From contig USQK01000046.1 of the NCBI GenBank assembly GCA_900556785.1, positions 1-14,006 of the forward strand: a DNA stretch of 14,006 nt, read 5' to 3'. A program made the translations under genes and the position numbers. How positions within the stretch are numbered: position 1 is the first letter of the stretch; each line of letters starts with the position of its first letter. The notes under the pieces were generated by a model. That model was not told the origin of the DNA. It ran no database searches and was given only the letters and a program-made list of their open reading frames with translations. The DNA comes from an uncultured Veillonella sp. Lineage in GTDB: Bacteria > Bacillota > Negativicutes > Veillonellales > Veillonellaceae. Positions 5,453 to 11,712 of this stretch are shown here, in pieces.

Positions 5453-6168
5453 TTGGATACATTCTCCATTTCTTCAATAATTAAACGAACTGCTTCACGA
5501 GGATTTTCAGCCTGTGTAATAGGGCGGCCAATAACGAGGCGAGATGAGCCATCTTGTAATGCGCTAGCAGGAGTTGCAATACGTTTTTGGTCATTTGTTG
5601 CTGCAAAGGAAGGGCGAATACCAGGTGTTACGATGAGGAAATCATCACCACATGCTTCACGGATCATCTTAGCTTCTAATGCGGAACATACAACGCCATC
5701 CATACCACATTCTTTAGCGAGCTTAGCTAGGCGAATTACTTGGTCGGAAATAGGTAGTTGGCCACCGATAGCAGTCCAAGATTCATCGTCGAAACTAGTT
5801 AGAGCAGTGATAGCCAATAATTTTGGTCGCTCAACGCCTAGTGTTTCACCGCTTTCACGAGCTGCCTCTACAGCGGCTTTCATCATGACAGGGCCACCTT
5901 GACCATGCAAAGTGATTAAACTAGCGCCGAGACGTGTTAAGGAAGAAACTCCATGGGCTACGGTGTTTGGAATGTCGTGCAATTTCAAATCAAGAAATAT
6001 TTGTTTGTTTTGCTCTTGTAAAAAGCGAATTGTTTTTGCTCCTTCGGCGTAGAATAGCTCCATTCCGACCTTGTAAAAGCTAACCGAATCACCGAGGGAT
6101 AATACGATTTCTTTTACAGCATCCATCGTGGATACGTCAAGGGCAACGATTAATCTGTCATCTGCCAT
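5449..6168 (-). CDS. pyrF: Orotidine 5'-phosphate decarboxylase
   Basis: A 239-residue TIM-barrel enzyme that decarboxylates OMP to UMP. The catalytic array is intact: D60-x-K62 and D65 in FLDLKLHDIPNTV. The phosphate-binding segments TPGIRP (181-186) and IGRPIT (213-218) are also intact, and D11 lies in the first strand (LIVALDVST). Length is normal for the bacterial group I enzyme. GGAGG lies 8 bases before the ATG. It is the first gene of the minus-strand pyrF-pyrE pair and diverges from the exonuclease-deoC-pdp-cdd operon. The other pyr genes are not in the window. Its leader is short, about 28 bases from the predicted start site, leaving no room for a PyrR-type attenuator; control is more likely at the promoter, which is packed with inverted repeats. 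Confidence 0.98.
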   Translation of the reverse strand: MADDRLIVALDVSTMDAVKEIVLSLGDSVSFYKVGMELFYAEGAKTIRFLQEQNKQIFLDLKLHDIPNTVAHGVSSLTRLGASLITLHGQGGPVMMKAAVEAARESGETLGVERPKLLAITALTSFDDESWTAIGGQLPISDQVIRLAKLAKECGMDGVVCSALEAKMIREACGDDFLIVTPGIRPSFAATNDQKRIATPASALQDGSSRLVIGRPITQAENPREAVRLIIEEMENVSK

Positions 6169-6202
6169 GTTGCAACCTCCATACTACATATATATCTAAA
6201 TA

Positions 6203-6232
6203 ATTTTCACATACAGAGGGCCCATCTGTCAA
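6203..6232 (-). promoter_or_regulatory. Promoter of pyrF-pyrE
   Basis: On the minus strand a perfect TTGACA (complement of 6227-6232) is followed after 18 bases by GAAAAT (complement of 6203-6208), a four-of-six -10 box. The spacer holds the near-palindrome CAGAGGGCCCATCTG (6214-6228; six of seven pairs match), a likely operator position. Confidence 0.5.
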
Positions 6233-6268
6233 TTAAAATTGATGTGAAAGCGGTGACTATTAGTCACC
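6205..6268. promoter_or_regulatory. Nested inverted repeats in the divergent pyrF/exonuclease control region
   Basis: Four dyads are packed in 64 bp. TTTCACAT (6205-6212) and ATGTGAAA (6242-6249) form an 8-bp inverted repeat. Between them are CAGAGGGCCCATCTG (6214-6228) and CAATT-AA-AATTG (6230-6241). GGTGACTA/TAGTCACC (6252-6259/6261-6268) follows directly. The first three overlap the pyrF promoter and the last lies upstream of the exonuclease promoter. They look like binding sites for one or more repressors. Confidence 0.5.
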
Positions 6269-6296
6269 CTTGAATAGTAGATTATAGACTGTTTCA

Positions 6297-6305
6297 TGCT
6301 ATAAT
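6297..6305 (+). promoter_or_regulatory. Extended -10 promoter of the exonuclease-deoC-pdp-cdd operon
   Basis: TGCTATAAT is an exact extended -10 element (TGnTATAAT). No good -35 lies 17 bases upstream, which is normal for this promoter class. Initiation near 6312 gives a leader of about 60 bases. Confidence 0.6.
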
Positions 6306-6371
6306 AAATGGAGAAAATGAATATAATTCTTATATATAAATTTTGAAACATATAGATTTGAAAGGAGTCCT

Positions 6372-7001
6372 ATGTTAGATTTTGTTGCATTAGACTTTGA
6401 AACAGCTAATAAATTTAAAAATAGTGCGTGCTCCTTGGCGGTTATTACCGTAAAGGATGGACAGATTATAAAAAAGGCATACAGCCTTATTAAACCACCA
6501 TTTATGAGCTTCGATGATGAATGTATTGAAATTCATGGCATTCAACCAAAGGATGTTATCCACGAGAAAACATTTGATCAATTGTGGAATGCTATCTACG
6601 AAAATCACTTAAAAGGGAATATCATGGTAGCTCACAATGCAAAATTCGATATGAATGTATTGCGTGCTACACTGGATTACTATAAAATCCCTTGGCCTGA
6701 TCTTGATTATGCATGTACGGTGAAACTTTCACGTGCAGTATGGCCAGATTTAGTAAACCATAAGCTAAACACGATGGCCGCATATATCGGGGTTGAGTTT
6801 AAACATCACTACGCATTAGATGATGCGGAAACATGTGCTAAGGTTGTATTAGAGGCGGCTAAAGCTAAGGGCGTTAATAGCTTGCCAGATTTATTGAAGG
6901 CTACAGGTGTACCACTAGAACCATTTATTGATGACAAAAATCGCGCTGCTCAAGAGGCTTTACATAAAGAACCTGAGCCAGAGCAAATGTCGTTCTTTTA
7001 G
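6372..7001 (+). CDS. DnaQ-like DEDDh 3'-5' exonuclease with C-terminal clamp-binding-like motif
   Basis: A 209-residue protein of the DNA polymerase III epsilon/RNase T superfamily. All exonuclease motifs are present: Exo I VALDFET (D8, E10), Exo II AHNAKFDMNVL (D93) and Exo III HHYALDDAETCA (H146 and D151 in H-x4-D spacing), which makes it a DEDDh nuclease using two metal ions. The domain fills about residues 1-165; the rest is a charged tail ending QMSFF. That end resembles the beta-sliding-clamp-binding consensus (QL[S/D]LF; MutS uses QMSLL), so docking to the replication clamp is likely. It is not the standard proofreading subunit by context. AAAGGAG precedes the ATG. It is the first gene of an operon with deoC 14 bases downstream, linking DNA digestion to deoxyribonucleoside breakdown. 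Confidence 0.92.
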   Translation: MLDFVALDFETANKFKNSACSLAVITVKDGQIIKKAYSLIKPPFMSFDDECIEIHGIQPKDVIHEKTFDQLWNAIYENHLKGNIMVAHNAKFDMNVLRATLDYYKIPWPDLDYACTVKLSRAVWPDLVNHKLNTMAAYIGVEFKHHYALDDAETCAKVVLEAAKAKGVNSLPDLLKATGVPLEPFIDDKNRAAQEALHKEPEPEQMSFF

Positions 7002-7015
7002 TAAGGAGAGACACT

Positions 7016-7678
7016 ATGTTAGGTAAAGAATTATTATCTTATGTGGATCATACACTATTGCGTCCTACAGCTACATGGGATGATATTAAAGAAATTTGTG
7101 ATGCTGGCGTAGCCTATAAAACAGCATCTGTATGTATTCCACCGGACTTTGTAGCTTCCGCCCATGAAGCGTACCCAGACCTTAATGTATGTACTGTTAT
7201 TGGTTTTCCTTTAGGCTATGAAACGACAGAGGTTAAGGTGGCTGAAACAAAACAAGCCCTTGCAGAAGGGGCCTCTGAAATCGATATGGTAATAAATCTT
7301 GGCGATGTAAAGCAAGGCGATTTTGAGGCTGTAACGAATGAAATCGGAGCCCTTAAAGAGGCTTGTGGCGATAAAATCTTAAAGGTTATTATCGAAACTT
7401 GTTATCTTACCGACTCTGAAAAGGTGGCCCTCTGTAAATGTATCACCAATGGTGGGGCAGACTACATTAAAACTTCTACTGGTTTTGGTAGCGGTGGCGC
7501 TAGCCTTGAAGACATTCGTTTATTCAAGAAGCATATCGGTCCTAATGTAAAAATTAAGGCTGCCGGTGGTATTCGTTCTATCTCTGACATGAAAGCCTAT
7601 ATTGCAGAAGGTTGCAGCCGTATCGGCGCCAGTGCAGCAGTAGAACTACTTAAAGATCATTTAGACGAAGAAGTATAA
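7016..7678 (+). CDS. deoC: Deoxyribose-phosphate aldolase
   Basis: A 220-residue class I aldolase that splits 2-deoxyribose 5-phosphate into acetaldehyde and glyceraldehyde 3-phosphate, feeding deoxynucleoside sugar into glycolysis. The Schiff-base lysine is K152 in DYIKTSTGF; the relay residues D90 (EIDMVIN) and K181 (VKIKAAGGIR) are present. The N-terminal DHTLLRP (11-17) is a family signature. Length is typical. GGAGAG precedes the ATG, 14 bases after the exonuclease stop. It lies upstream of pdp and cdd, which supply its pathway: cytidine deaminase, then phosphorolysis, then aldol cleavage. The conversion of deoxyribose 1-phosphate to the 5-phosphate needs a phosphopentomutase that is not in the window. 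A terminator-like hairpin follows the gene. Confidence 0.98.
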   Translation: MLGKELLSYVDHTLLRPTATWDDIKEICDAGVAYKTASVCIPPDFVASAHEAYPDLNVCTVIGFPLGYETTEVKVAETKQALAEGASEIDMVINLGDVKQGDFEAVTNEIGALKEACGDKILKVIIETCYLTDSEKVALCKCITNGGADYIKTSTGFGSGGASLEDIRLFKKHIGPNVKIKAAGGIRSISDMKAYIAEGCSRIGASAAVELLKDHLDEEV

Positions 7679-7682
7679 TAGA

Positions 7683-7711
7683 AAACCACCTAGGCCGTGC
7701 TTAGGTGGTTT
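7683..7711 (+). terminator. Intercistronic hairpin, possible partial terminator between deoC and pdp
   Basis: AAACCACCTA (7683-7692) pairs with TAGGTGGTTT (7702-7711), and the top is extended by GGC/GCT pairs including one G-U, about 13 bp in all. Only a short T run follows (TTTCTT). With 20 bases left before pdp, it could reduce read-through, process the mRNA or protect the upstream part. Confidence 0.6.
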
Positions 7712-7731
7712 CTTAGAATGGCGGTATAACC

Positions 7732-9033
7732 ATGCGGATGTATGATATTATTCTAAAAAAACGGTCTAATTTACCCTTAACAGATGAGGAACTTCGTTTT
7801 CTTATCTCAGGCTATGTAAATGGGGACATCCCTGACTATCAAGTGAGTGCCTTATTGATGACCATTGTATTTAATGGGATGAATGCTCGTGAACTAGGCA
7901 CATTGACTATGGCAATGGCACAATCGGGGCACATGGTAGATTTGTCCAATATTGATGGGATAACAGTAGATAAGCATAGTACTGGTGGTGTAGGGGATAA
8001 GACAACTCTTATCATAGGACCCTTGGTAGCTGCTTGTGGAGGCAAGGTGGCGAAAATGTCTGGTCGTGGTTTAGGGCATACGGGCGGCACTATCGATAAG
8101 ATGGAATCTATACCAAATTTACAGGTGTCACTAGACCAAGAAGCATTTATGAATCAAGTAAATCGAATCGGCCTTGCCGTTATCGGACAATCTGAAGGGC
8201 TGGCACCTGCAGATAAGAAACTATATGCTTTGCGTGATGTAACAGGCACCGTAGATAGTATCCCTCTAATTGCATCCTCTGTAATGAGTAAAAAATTAGC
8301 CTCTGGGGCACAAGCTATTTTATTGGATGTAAAGGTTGGTAGTGGCGCCTTTATGAAAACCTTAGATGATGCTCGTGCATTGGCTAAAGCAATGGTAGAT
8401 ATTGGAACGGAAAATGGCCGCTCTGTTAAGGCTGTTTTAACCGATATGGATAGACCACTGGGTCATGCCATTGGTAATGCTTTGGAAATTCGTGAGGTTA
8501 TTGACACCTTGAAAGGTCATGGCCCAGAGGATTTAACTCATGAATGTCTTATCATGGCAGCCCATATGCTTGTGTTGAGCCAAATTTGTGATTATGAAAC
8601 GGCTCTTAGTCGCGTACAAGAGGCCCTTAATTCGGGAGCCGCTCTTGAACGATTGCGCATGATGATCGATGCTCAAGGTGGAGATAGTCGTGTTCTTGAT
8701 GATGAAAGTTTACTAGCCATCGGGAAATTCACTTATGATGTTACAGCGCCTCAAGACGGTTATATTACACACATGAATACAGAACAATGTGGTATTGCAT
8801 CTGTTATGCTCGGGGCTGGTCGTACCGTTAAGGATGGTCCTATCGATTACAGTGCAGGCATAGTAATGCACAAGAAAACAGGTGATGATGTTAGGGCGGG
8901 TGAAAGCATAGCTACCTTATATGCTTCTCATGAAAGTTTGCTCCTAAATGCGGCTAAAACATATTTAGAGGCAATTACCTTTGGCAAAACTGCACCAATT
9001 GTAGTGGATACGATTCTTGATATGGTGGAATGA
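7732..9033 (+). CDS. pdp: Pyrimidine-nucleoside (thymidine/uridine) phosphorylase
   Basis: A 433-residue enzyme that phosphorolyses uridine, thymidine and deoxyuridine to base plus (deoxy)ribose 1-phosphate. Hallmarks are KHSTGGVGDK (81-90), the thymidine phosphorylase signature beginning SGRGLGHTGGTIDKMES (110-126), and the pyrimidine-contacting R168 and K187 in YALRDVTGTVDSIPLIASS and SKKLASGA. The beta-rich C-terminal domain (about 345-433) is complete. Length equals the Bacillus Pdp form, and the N-terminus MRMYDII aligns with it, which supports ATG 7732 although the ribosome binding site (GGCGG) is weak; a second ATG lies six bases later. That weak site and the hairpin just upstream suggest lower or regulated expression relative to deoC. 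It is followed by cdd after 10-31 bases, depending on the cdd start. Confidence 0.97.
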   Translation: MRMYDIILKKRSNLPLTDEELRFLISGYVNGDIPDYQVSALLMTIVFNGMNARELGTLTMAMAQSGHMVDLSNIDGITVDKHSTGGVGDKTTLIIGPLVAACGGKVAKMSGRGLGHTGGTIDKMESIPNLQVSLDQEAFMNQVNRIGLAVIGQSEGLAPADKKLYALRDVTGTVDSIPLIASSVMSKKLASGAQAILLDVKVGSGAFMKTLDDARALAKAMVDIGTENGRSVKAVLTDMDRPLGHAIGNALEIREVIDTLKGHGPEDLTHECLIMAAHMLVLSQICDYETALSRVQEALNSGAALERLRMMIDAQGGDSRVLDDESLLAIGKFTYDVTAPQDGYITHMNTEQCGIASVMLGAGRTVKDGPIDYSAGIVMHKKTGDDVRAGESIATLYASHESLLLNAAKTYLEAITFGKTAPIVVDTILDMVE

Positions 9034-9064
9034 GGATATCCATATGATAGAAAAGGAAACTGAT

Positions 9065-9460
9065 ATGACGGAACAGGAAATTCAAAAGCTTATTGATCGT
9101 GCCATAGTAGCGCGTGAGAAAACCTATAGCCCGTATTCTCATTTTGGAGTGGGTGCAGCCCTTCTGTGTGAGGATGGGGCAATCTATGAAGGTTGCAATA
9201 TAGAAAATGCATCTTATGGTTTAACTAACTGTGCAGAACGAACTGCTATATTTAAAGCCGTATCAGAAGGTCGTACAAAATTTAAGGCCCTCGCCGTAGT
9301 TGCTGATACAGAAGGGCCTTGTGCACCATGTGGTGCCTGTCGCCAAGTAATTTCTGAATTTGACATACCACGGATTATTTTGGCTAATCTAAAAGGAAAT
9401 TATAGAGTCCTTGATCTTGATGAATTATTACCATTTAGATTTGGTGCGGACAGCTTATAG
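9065..9460 (+). CDS. cdd: Cytidine deaminase
   Basis: A zinc enzyme that hydrolyses cytidine and deoxycytidine to (deoxy)uridine, supplying the phosphorylase encoded upstream. With this start it has 131 residues, close to the small tetrameric family. Zinc ligands are C56, C86 and C89 (NCAERTAIF and PCAPCGACRQ), with catalytic E58. Substrate-pocket segments YSPYSHFGVGAAL (21-33) and CNIENASYGLTN (44-55) are present. Two starts are credible: ATG 9065 (AGGA seven bases upstream) and ATG 9044 (AGGA also seven bases upstream), which would add MIEKETD. I prefer 9065 because homologues begin at this point. An earlier ATG at 9017 inside pdp has no ribosome binding site. It is the last gene of the operon, before a perfect palindromic terminator. 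Confidence 0.96.
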   Translation: MTEQEIQKLIDRAIVAREKTYSPYSHFGVGAALLCEDGAIYEGCNIENASYGLTNCAERTAIFKAVSEGRTKFKALAVVADTEGPCAPCGACRQVISEFDIPRIILANLKGNYRVLDLDELLPFRFGADSL

Positions 9461-9464
9461 AAAA

Positions 9465-9490
9465 AAAGAGACCACATATGTGGTCTCTTT
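9465..9490. terminator. Bidirectional terminator between cdd and metQ
   Basis: A perfect 26-bp palindrome, AAAGAGACCACAT plus its complement, forms an 11-bp stem with loop ATAT. A runs precede it and T runs follow it, so it can stop transcription on both strands of the convergent cdd and metQ genes. Confidence 0.93.
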
Positions 9491-9501
9491 CACTTTATAC
9501 C

Positions 9502-10323
9502 TTAGAATGCAGGAACAACTGCACCTTTGTATTTTTCTTCAATGAATTTTTTGATTTCAGGGCTATGAAGAGCTTCCATCAATTTTTTGATGCGAGGATC
9601 GCTTTCATTGCCTTTAAGTACAGTTACGATATTTACGTAAGGGGAATCTTTAGATTCGATTGCCAATGCATCTTTACTAGGGTTAAGACCTGCATTTAAT
9701 GCATAGTTTGTGTTGATAGCTGCTAAAGCTACATCGTCAAGAGAACGAGGTATTTGAGCTGCTTCTAATTCAACAAATTGGTAACCATTAGGGTTGGAAG
9801 TGATATCTTGAATTGTAGACAAGATATTGCTGGAGTCTTTCAATGTGATAAGACCTTCTTTTTGCAATAACAATAATGCACGACCACCGTTTGTAGGGTC
9901 GTTAGGGATAGCGATTTTAGCGCCTTTAGGAAGATCTTTTAAATCTTTAATTTGATGGGAGTATAAGCCCATTGGCTCAAGGTGAACACCACCAGCGGAT
10001 ACTAGTGGAAGGTTGTGAGCTTTTGCGAATTCATCCATGTAAGGTACATGTTGGAAGAAGTTTGCATCGATTTCTTTATCACCCAAAGCAATGTTTGGTG
10101 TGTTGTAATCAGTGAATTCAGTGATTTGTAAATCAATACCATCTTTTGCCAAGACAGGTTTAACTTGTTCCAAAATTTCTGCGTGAGGTACTGCTGTAGC
10201 ACCGATTTTTAATACTTGTTTGCCGTTGTTAGCAGCTTGTTTGTTATTGTCATTACCGCAACCAGCGATCAATAAAGCACCGCCAAGGATTACAGTAGCT
10301 GCTAATGCTAAAAATTTTCTCAT
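9502..10323 (-). CDS. metQ: MetQ/NlpA-family substrate-binding lipoprotein
   Basis: A 273-residue lipoprotein of the Lipoprotein_9 family, the binding component of methionine ABC importers. The signal peptide ends in the lipobox IAGC (C22 lipidated). Family features are KIGATAVPHAEILEQV near the N-terminus, EFTDYNTPNIALGDKEIDANFFQH, and AIPNDPTNGGRALLLLQ. ATG 10323 is chosen because AAAGGAG lies eight bases before it and it begins a standard signal peptide; a longer form from 10347 would put a poor eight-residue extension in front. No metN or metI genes are next to it: pyrimidine genes lie on one side and menA on the other, so it works with a transporter encoded elsewhere or has a different ligand. 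It has its own promoter and shares the 9465-9490 terminator. Confidence 0.93.
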   Translation of the reverse strand: MRKFLALAATVILGGALLIAGCGNDNNKQAANNGKQVLKIGATAVPHAEILEQVKPVLAKDGIDLQITEFTDYNTPNIALGDKEIDANFFQHVPYMDEFAKAHNLPLVSAGGVHLEPMGLYSHQIKDLKDLPKGAKIAIPNDPTNGGRALLLLQKEGLITLKDSSNILSTIQDITSNPNGYQFVELEAAQIPRSLDDVALAAINTNYALNAGLNPSKDALAIESKDSPYVNIVTVLKGNESDPRIKKLMEALHSPEIKKFIEEKYKGAVVPAF

Positions 10324-10368
10324 TAGACACACTCCTTTTACAATCATTTCATATAAAATATTATATTT

Positions 10369-10397
10369 ATAGTACTAAATTATTTCCTATCTATCAA
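10369..10397 (-). promoter_or_regulatory. Promoter of metQ
   Basis: On the minus strand TTGATA (complement of 10392-10397), a 17-base spacer and TACTAT (complement of 10369-10374). The start near 10362 leaves a leader of about 39 bases, too short for a SAM riboswitch or T-box. Confidence 0.6.
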
Positions 10398-10440
10398 GAA
10401 GGAATTGTTACGAGTTCTCCATAGTTTAAAGTTATACCAA

Positions 10441-10498
10441 AAAGAGATTTCCAAACTAGTATCTATAAATAGTTGATAGTGTTTGGAAATCTCTCTTT
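10441..10498 (-). terminator. Terminator downstream of menA
   Basis: GAGATTTCCAAAC (10444-10456) pairs perfectly with GTTTGGAAATCTC (10481-10493) across a 24-base loop that can pair further (TATC/GATA). On the minus strand the stem is followed by TCTTTTT, which fits termination of menA before metQ. Confidence 0.82.
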
Positions 10499-10575
10499 AT
10501 TTTATGTAATTGTATTTAATGTATGTACGTATTGGTAAACACTTATTTGCTAATAATTGAATCTATGGTTCAACC

Positions 10576-11472
10576 TTATTTACCTATGATAAGTCCAATG
10601 GACCACATGATTTGGTAAATCATTGCAGCCCCTGCAGTTGTACCCATAGCTTTGTCGAGTAGGAACTCATCTGTTTTAGTACTTAAGGTATGTACTGTTT
10701 TGAAAGCTAGTGGTGCTGCGAGAAAAGCGAAGAGGGAGAACCATGTCATGTGACCTACAATGATCCATGCAAGGATCCAAATGAAATTGAATAGGTAAGT
10801 GACGCTCATTAAACTGAGGGCACGTTCACGGCCTAATACGATTGGTAATGTACGACGACCATGGCTTTCATCATTTCGAATATCACGAATGTTATTCGTG
10901 AGCATAATGGAACCAACGAGCAATGTAGATGGAATAGCAGGGATTAATAATGCTAAAGATAAGTCTCGCGTCCATGCATAGCCTGTAATGAGGACGATGG
11001 CAAAACCCATAGCGATACCAGAGGAAATTTCACCAAATGGTGTGCGAGAAATTGGTTTTGGCCCACCAGAGTAGAGAAAACTGATGAGAATGCAAAGAAA
11101 ACCAGCTGGAATATAGTACCAGGTGATAGTTGCCGATAGATAAAGACCGATGATAATAGGTACAACCATGAGTACCTTAATCATGGTAACGATGAGCTCT
11201 GGTGTAATGGCACCACGGGTGATAGAACCAGCATTGCCGACCTTTTGCCCCGCATCGAGACCAGATTTAAAATCTTTATATTCATTCCATAAGTTAGCAA
11301 CAATTTGAGCTGTTACAACAGCTAAAAATATTAAAATCGTATGGAAAATAGCGAGACCTGTACCCTTTACGGCACCAAATGCGTAATAACTAAAGGATGC
11401 ACCTAAAATGGTAGGCCCTAAAGCGGCCGCTAATGTACGAGGCCTAGTGAGTGGAATTATTTCTTGTATCAT
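10576..11472 (-). CDS. menA: 1,4-dihydroxy-2-naphthoate polyprenyltransferase-like, UbiA family
   Basis: A 298-residue integral membrane prenyltransferase. In the MenA pathway it attaches a polyprenyl chain to 1,4-dihydroxy-2-naphthoate, making demethylmenaquinone. It shows the two aspartate-rich metal/diphosphate motifs: NEYKDFKSGLD (N63, D67, D73) and NNIRDIRNDE (N194, D197, D201), plus YSGGP at 134-138. There are about eight or nine hydrophobic helices. The opening IIPLTRPRTLAAALGP is typical of MenA. The start is unusual: the only good Shine-Dalgarno (AAAGGAG, 11496-11502) lies 23 bases before ATG 11472, separated by a 15-base hairpin, and a 14-codon leader ORF overlaps the ATG. An in-frame GTG at 11496 sits one base from the SD and is unlikely. 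MenA is preferred over other UbiA enzymes by sequence flavour; no other men gene is nearby. Confidence 0.88.
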   Translation of the reverse strand: MIQEIIPLTRPRTLAAALGPTILGASFSYYAFGAVKGTGLAIFHTILIFLAVVTAQIVANLWNEYKDFKSGLDAGQKVGNAGSITRGAITPELIVTMIKVLMVVPIIIGLYLSATITWYYIPAGFLCILISFLYSGGPKPISRTPFGEISSGIAMGFAIVLITGYAWTRDLSLALLIPAIPSTLLVGSIMLTNNIRDIRNDESHGRRTLPIVLGRERALSLMSVTYLFNFIWILAWIIVGHMTWFSLFAFLAAPLAFKTVHTLSTKTDEFLLDKAMGTTAGAAMIYQIMWSIGLIIGK

Positions 11473-11513
11473 AATAAAAGCACACCAAGTGTGCACTCCT
11501 TTCTATTTCTCAT
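11469..11513 (-). CDS. Possible 14-residue leader peptide overlapping the menA start
   Basis: A mini-ORF, MRNRKECTLGVLLL, begins at ATG 11513 and ends at TGA 11469, so that ATGA fuses its stop with the menA start codon. It lies inside the predicted menA leader (start near 11534). Its own ribosome binding site is weak (only GAG close to the ATG). The 4-base overlap suggests translational coupling if it is translated, but it could be fortuitous. Confidence 0.3.
   Translation of the reverse strand: MRNRKECTLGVLLL
11480..11494 (-). promoter_or_regulatory. Hairpin between Shine-Dalgarno and start codon of menA
   Basis: GCACAC-TTG-GTGTGC on the minus strand folds into a 6-bp stem. AAAGGAG lies one base before it and the menA ATG seven bases after it. 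The linear SD-to-ATG distance is 23 bases; with the hairpin formed, 8 bases remain, which is optimal. This is structure-assisted spacing or a translational switch. Confidence 0.5.
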
Positions 11514-11540
11514 ACTCTATGTTTACATATCTATTTAAGT

Positions 11541-11569
11541 ATTGTATAGCAGAACTGATAGGTTGTAAA
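11541..11569 (-). promoter_or_regulatory. Promoter of menA
   Basis: On the minus strand TTTACA (complement of 11564-11569), 17 bases, then TACAAT (complement of 11541-11546); each box is five of six to consensus. The start near 11534 leaves about 62 bases to the menA ATG. Confidence 0.6.
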
Positions 11570-11615
11570 TTACACTATACAGTTATACATCTCTATATAG
11601 TATAATAATTAATAT

Positions 11616-11665
11616 ATGCAGTATAGATTATCTTTTTGAAATCTTATAGATGCAGTACAGGTTAT
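11616..11665. repeat. 16-bp direct repeat upstream of the exported-protein pair
   Basis: ATGCAGTATAGATTAT (11616-11631) and ATGCAGTACAGGTTAT (11650-11665) match at 14 of 16 positions and start 34 bp apart. The second copy lies just upstream of a TATAAT (11669-11674) that would serve the plus-strand gene, although no good -35 is visible. This spacing suits an activator site. Confidence 0.5.
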
Positions 11666-11712
11666 GAATATAATCTGTATACATAGTGTATTGTTAAATC
11701 GTGAGGTGTCTT

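Noticed and set aside
4839..5902. Plus-strand open frames opposite pyrE and pyrF (4839-5225 and 5426-5902)
   Set aside because: They are antisense to intact, clearly recognised genes, lack ribosome binding sites and show no protein-like features.
6169..6200. PyrR-dependent attenuator before pyrF
   Set aside because: The predicted leader is about 28 bases and has no terminator/antiterminator pair.
9017..9064. Cytidine deaminase start at 9017 inside pdp
   Set aside because: No Shine-Dalgarno, and it would add 16 residues not seen in the family. Starts 9044 and 9065 both have AGGA at correct spacing.
10324..10368. SAM riboswitch or T-box upstream of metQ
   Set aside because: The predicted leader is only about 39 bases and contains no stem-loop set of either type.
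11473..11496. GTG start at 11496 for menA
   Set aside because: The AGGAG would be only one base from the GTG, too close for initiation, and the added residues MHTWCAFI are unlike MenA N-termini.
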